Of a stretch of 7,045 nucleotides of DNA, positions 5,504 through 7,045 are shown in pieces; within the stretch, counting starts at the first letter, position 1, and the number at the start of each line of letters is the position of its first letter. The stretch is from Candidatus Gottesmanbacteria bacterium (GTDB taxonomy: Bacteria > Patescibacteriota > Microgenomatia > UBA10105 > UBA927): NCBI GenBank assembly GCA_026396845.1, contig JAPLWC010000012.1, positions 1-7,045 on the forward strand, in the 5' to 3' direction. A program made the position numbers and the translations under genes. A model generated the notes under the pieces. It worked only from the letters and a program-made list of their open reading frames with translations. It did no database searches and was not told where the DNA came from.

Positions 5504-6055
5504 TTAATAATCCATTCCACCCATGCCGCCCATGCCGCCGCCGGGCATGCCGCCTCCGCCAGCTTCCTTTTTCTCGGGAAGATCGGTAATGAGGGCTTCG
5601 GTTGTAAGTATCATCATGCCCACGGACACGGCGTTCTGCAGGGCAATCCTCGTGACCTTCGCCGGATCCAGGATGCCTGCCGAAACCATGGACTTGAATG
5701 TCATATCCATAGCATCAAATCCGAAGTCAGCTGCTTTGTTTTCCTCGACGGTCTTGAGAACCCACCCGTCATCGGCACCTGCGTTTCTGGCAATCCACCG
5801 GATCGGCTCGCCGAGCGCCTGATACAGGATATCGATACCGACTTTCTCATCCTGTGTTGACAGGGAATCCTTGATTTTCGGCAACACCTGCCTTGCTCGA
5901 AGCAAGGCAACGCCGCCGCCTGCAACAATGCCTTCTTCAAGCGCGGCCTTTGTGGCGGCCACAGCATCGTTGACGCGCTCTTTCTTGTCTTTCATTTCAA
6001 CTTCGGTTGCTGCCCCGACGTTAATAACCGCAACGCCGCCGGAGAGTTTGGCCAA
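5504..6055 (-). CDS. groEL: GroEL C-terminal fragment (intermediate and equatorial domains)
   Basis: This frame continues GroEL from the missing apical segment. From the TTG at 6055 it encodes 183 residues, but homology in the same frame extends upstream to about 6172, through IIGGKGTKAAL, ARLAQIRREL and TTTSDFDKEKLQERL. It has no start signal of its own, and the TTG 6055 is simply the leucine of the conserved RLAKLSGGVAVI. It holds the catalytic aspartate in RVNDAVAATKAA (equivalent of E. coli D398), EEGIVAGGGVALL, NAGADDGWV and the flexible Gly-Met tail. It stops with TAA just before the terminator. Confidence 0.85.
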   Translation of the reverse strand: MAKLSGGVAVINVGAATEVEMKDKKERVNDAVAATKAALEEGIVAGGGVALLRARQVLPKIKDSLSTQDEKVGIDILYQALGEPIRWIARNAGADDGWVLKTVEENKAADFGFDAMDMTFKSMVSAGILDPAKVTRIALQNAVSVGMMILTTEALITDLPEKKEAGGGGMPGGGMGGMGGMDY

Positions 6056-6120
6056 CCGTTCCTGCAGCTTCTCTTTATCAAAGTCGCTGGTCGTGGTATC
6101 GAGCTCTCTTCGGATCTGTG

Positions 6121-6954
6121 CTAACCTCGCGGACAGCGCAGCTTTTGTGCCTTTGCCGCCGATAATCGGTTCACGACCAGAGTCGCCAGTGCTTCACCTT
6201 CGATATCGTCGGCGATAATCACTAAATTCTTGCTGACTTTAATGAGTTTCTCCAAAAACGGCAGAAGGTCCGCTATCGCAGAAATCTTTTTGTCCGTAAT
6301 AAGGACATACGGATCCTCTATTTCCGCTTCCATTTTGTCCGCATTGGTCACAAAGTAGGCACTGGCAAATCCTTTATCAAACTCCATGCCTTCTTTATAA
6401 TCAATGTTCATCTCTAGCCCTTTTCCTTCTTCTACCGTCACGACACCGTCTTTGCCGACTTTATCCAGTGCTTCGGCAATAAGGGCCCCGATTTGGGGGT
6501 CCTGGGCGCTGATCGTGGCAACTTTAGCCACGTCTGCGGCTTTGACGGTTTTTGCCATCTTGCGGATCTCAGCAACAATGGCACCCACGCCCTTTTCCAT
6601 GCCCATCTTGAGGATCATGGGGTTGGCACCGGCTGTCACGTTCTTAAATCCCGCATTCACGATGGACTGGGCCAGAAGCGTCGAGGTCGTGGTACCGTCT
6701 CCGGCCACGTCATTGGTTTTTGAGGCCACTTCCTTCACCAGTTGCGCACCCATGTTTTCAAACGGATCCTCAAGATCTATTTCCTTGGCAACCGTCACGC
6801 CGTCATGAACGATGTTGGGTGCTCCCCACTTTTTATCAATGGCCACGTTGCGGCCTTTGGGACCGAGTGTCGTGACCACGGCCTTGGCGAGAATATTGAC
6901 CCCGCGGATCATGGATTGCCGTGCTTCTTCAGAAAATTTCAGTTGTTTTGCCAT
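6121..6954 (-). CDS. groEL: GroEL N-terminal fragment (equatorial, intermediate, part of apical domain)
   Basis: This frame encodes 277 residues, of which 1-264 are true GroEL. It carries the TTLGPKGRNVAIDKKWG nucleotide-site segment, DGVTVAKEIDLEDPFENMGA, the GDGTTT phosphate-binding motif (about 86-91), and an apical domain start with substrate-contact segments YFVTN and ADLLPFLEKL. The last 13 residues (SAAKAQKLRCPRG) are out-of-frame read-through after the joint at about 6163-6175. ATG 6954 is certain, because AAAGGAGG (6960-6967) lies five bases upstream. It follows groES by 24 bases. Confidence 0.88.
   Translation of the reverse strand: MAKQLKFSEEARQSMIRGVNILAKAVVTTLGPKGRNVAIDKKWGAPNIVHDGVTVAKEIDLEDPFENMGAQLVKEVASKTNDVAGDGTTTSTLLAQSIVNAGFKNVTAGANPMILKMGMEKGVGAIVAEIRKMAKTVKAADVAKVATISAQDPQIGALIAEALDKVGKDGVVTVEEGKGLEMNIDYKEGMEFDKGFASAYFVTNADKMEAEIEDPYVLITDKKISAIADLLPFLEKLIKVSKNLVIIADDIEGEALATLVVNRLSAAKAQKLRCPRG
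6163..6175 (-). other. deletion joint inside groEL
   Basis: Around here the minus strand reads GTGAACCGATTATCGGCGGC. Read one way it finishes the helix-I motif (V-N-R-L); read one base over it gives P-I-I-G-G, which belongs about 60 residues further on. CGATTA fits both contexts, so recombination or misassembly across a short shared word is a plausible origin. This is inferred, since the missing sequence is not visible. Confidence 0.6.
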
Positions 6955-6959
6955 ATTGT

Positions 6960-6967
6960 CCTCCTTT
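6960..6967 (-). promoter_or_regulatory. groEL ribosome binding site
   Basis: AAAGGAGG on the minus strand, five bases before ATG 6954, in the 24-base gap between groES and groEL. It confirms the groEL start. Confidence 0.85.
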
Positions 6968-6978
6968 ACCCAGACGGG

Positions 6979-7045
6979 TTATTTGACGATTGCTAATATG
7001 TCTTTTTGTTCGACGATGGTCCATTCCTCACTGCCGACTTTCACT
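6979..7045 (-). CDS. groES: GroES co-chaperonin, C-terminal end (5' part outside window)
   Basis: Twenty-one codons plus TAA are present, reading VKVGSEEWTIVEQKDILAIVK. The ending E-x-x-x-x-E-x-D-I-L-A-I-V matches the C-terminal strand of GroES (10 kDa chaperonin), the lid that caps the GroEL ring. The mobile loop that contacts GroEL lies outside the window. Position directly before groEL, same strand, with a 24-base gap, is the classic groESL order and supports the call. The frame is intact as far as visible. Confidence 0.9.
   Translation of the reverse strand, partial: VKVGSEEWTIVEQKDILAIVK

Larger units (their letters stand above)
5504..6954 (-). pseudogene. groEL: groEL (60 kDa chaperonin) with internal deletion and frame change
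   Basis: The whole locus is recognisably groEL, the ATP-driven folding chamber that works with GroES in the cytoplasm. The two ends are well conserved: MAKQLKFSEEAR at the start and a GGMGGMGGMDY tail at the end. But the span is only 1451 bases (about 483 codons, and not a multiple of three) against the usual 540 or so residues. The N-terminal frame follows the family to VVNRL (residue 264, the end of apical helix I). The sequence then jumps to what corresponds to about residue 330, IIGGKGTKAAL, in another frame. About 60 residues of the apical domain are missing, including the segment normally reading KAPGFGDRRKxML. The product as written ends at TAG 6121-6123 and should not form a working chaperonin. 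A real deletion or an assembly error would look the same here. Confidence 0.85.

Noticed and set aside
5515..5560. Short CCGCC/CATGCC tandem-like repeat
   Set aside because: It encodes the normal Gly-Met-rich GroEL tail.
6121..6180. Programmed frameshift in groEL
   Set aside because: A frameshift alone cannot explain it, because about 60 conserved residues are absent from every frame at the joint.
5523..6808. Long + strand frames opposite groEL (5523-5822, 5871-6218, 6404-6808)
   Set aside because: They are antisense shadows of the conserved GroEL codons, rich in Ser, Ala, Pro and Thr, with no RBS or recognisable domain.

Overview
The window looks like a fragment of a small-genome environmental bacterium. 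The best fit is the Candidate Phyla Radiation (Patescibacteria), possibly Microgenomates. That placement is an inference from gene style: a divergent WecA/MraY-like transferase, a phosphoribosyl-polyprenyl synthase, a PEGA-SH3 surface protein, and tightly packed short operons. TGA is used as a stop (the first gene ends cta-tga), so there is no sign of the recoded UGA of Gracilibacteria or Absconditabacteria. Most of the window is roughly 42-57% GC in the stretches I hand-counted. The exception is about 5041-5460, which is about 26%.

Positions 1-2955, + strand: a cell-envelope glycan operon with four tightly linked genes. In order they are the C-terminal end of a PMT/GT39-type membrane glycosyltransferase, a small conserved-looking three-helix membrane protein (ATGA overlap), a polyprenyl-phosphate sugar-1-phosphate transferase homologue with an altered active site, and a UbiA-family decaprenyl-phosphate phosphoribosyltransferase (55-base overlap, good Shine-Dalgarno). 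Together they suggest synthesis and use of polyprenyl-linked sugars for a surface polymer.

Positions 2956-5001, - strand: three separately promoted genes. They are a membrane-anchored protein with two PEGA domains and an SH3b domain, a GNAT acetyltransferase preceded by a palindromic operator-like site, and a small DUF6941-like protein. The first meets the glycan operon stop codon to stop codon, with no gap.

Positions 4973-5457, - strand: a very AT-rich gene of unknown function, broken into two frames near an A7 (and an A5) run. One added A would restore a single 161-residue protein. It looks foreign or decaying.

Positions 5466-7045, - strand: the groES-groEL operon, with the end of groES at the window edge, groEL, and a clean intrinsic terminator. 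groEL is broken. About 60 codons of the apical domain are missing and the reading frame changes at the joint. This is either a real inactivating deletion or an assembly error.

I did not find a CRISPR array, insertion sequence, tRNA or rRNA, and no clear new defence or mobile system. The most informative oddities are the groEL deletion, the AT-rich split gene, the transferase lacking a catalytic aspartate, and the operator palindrome.
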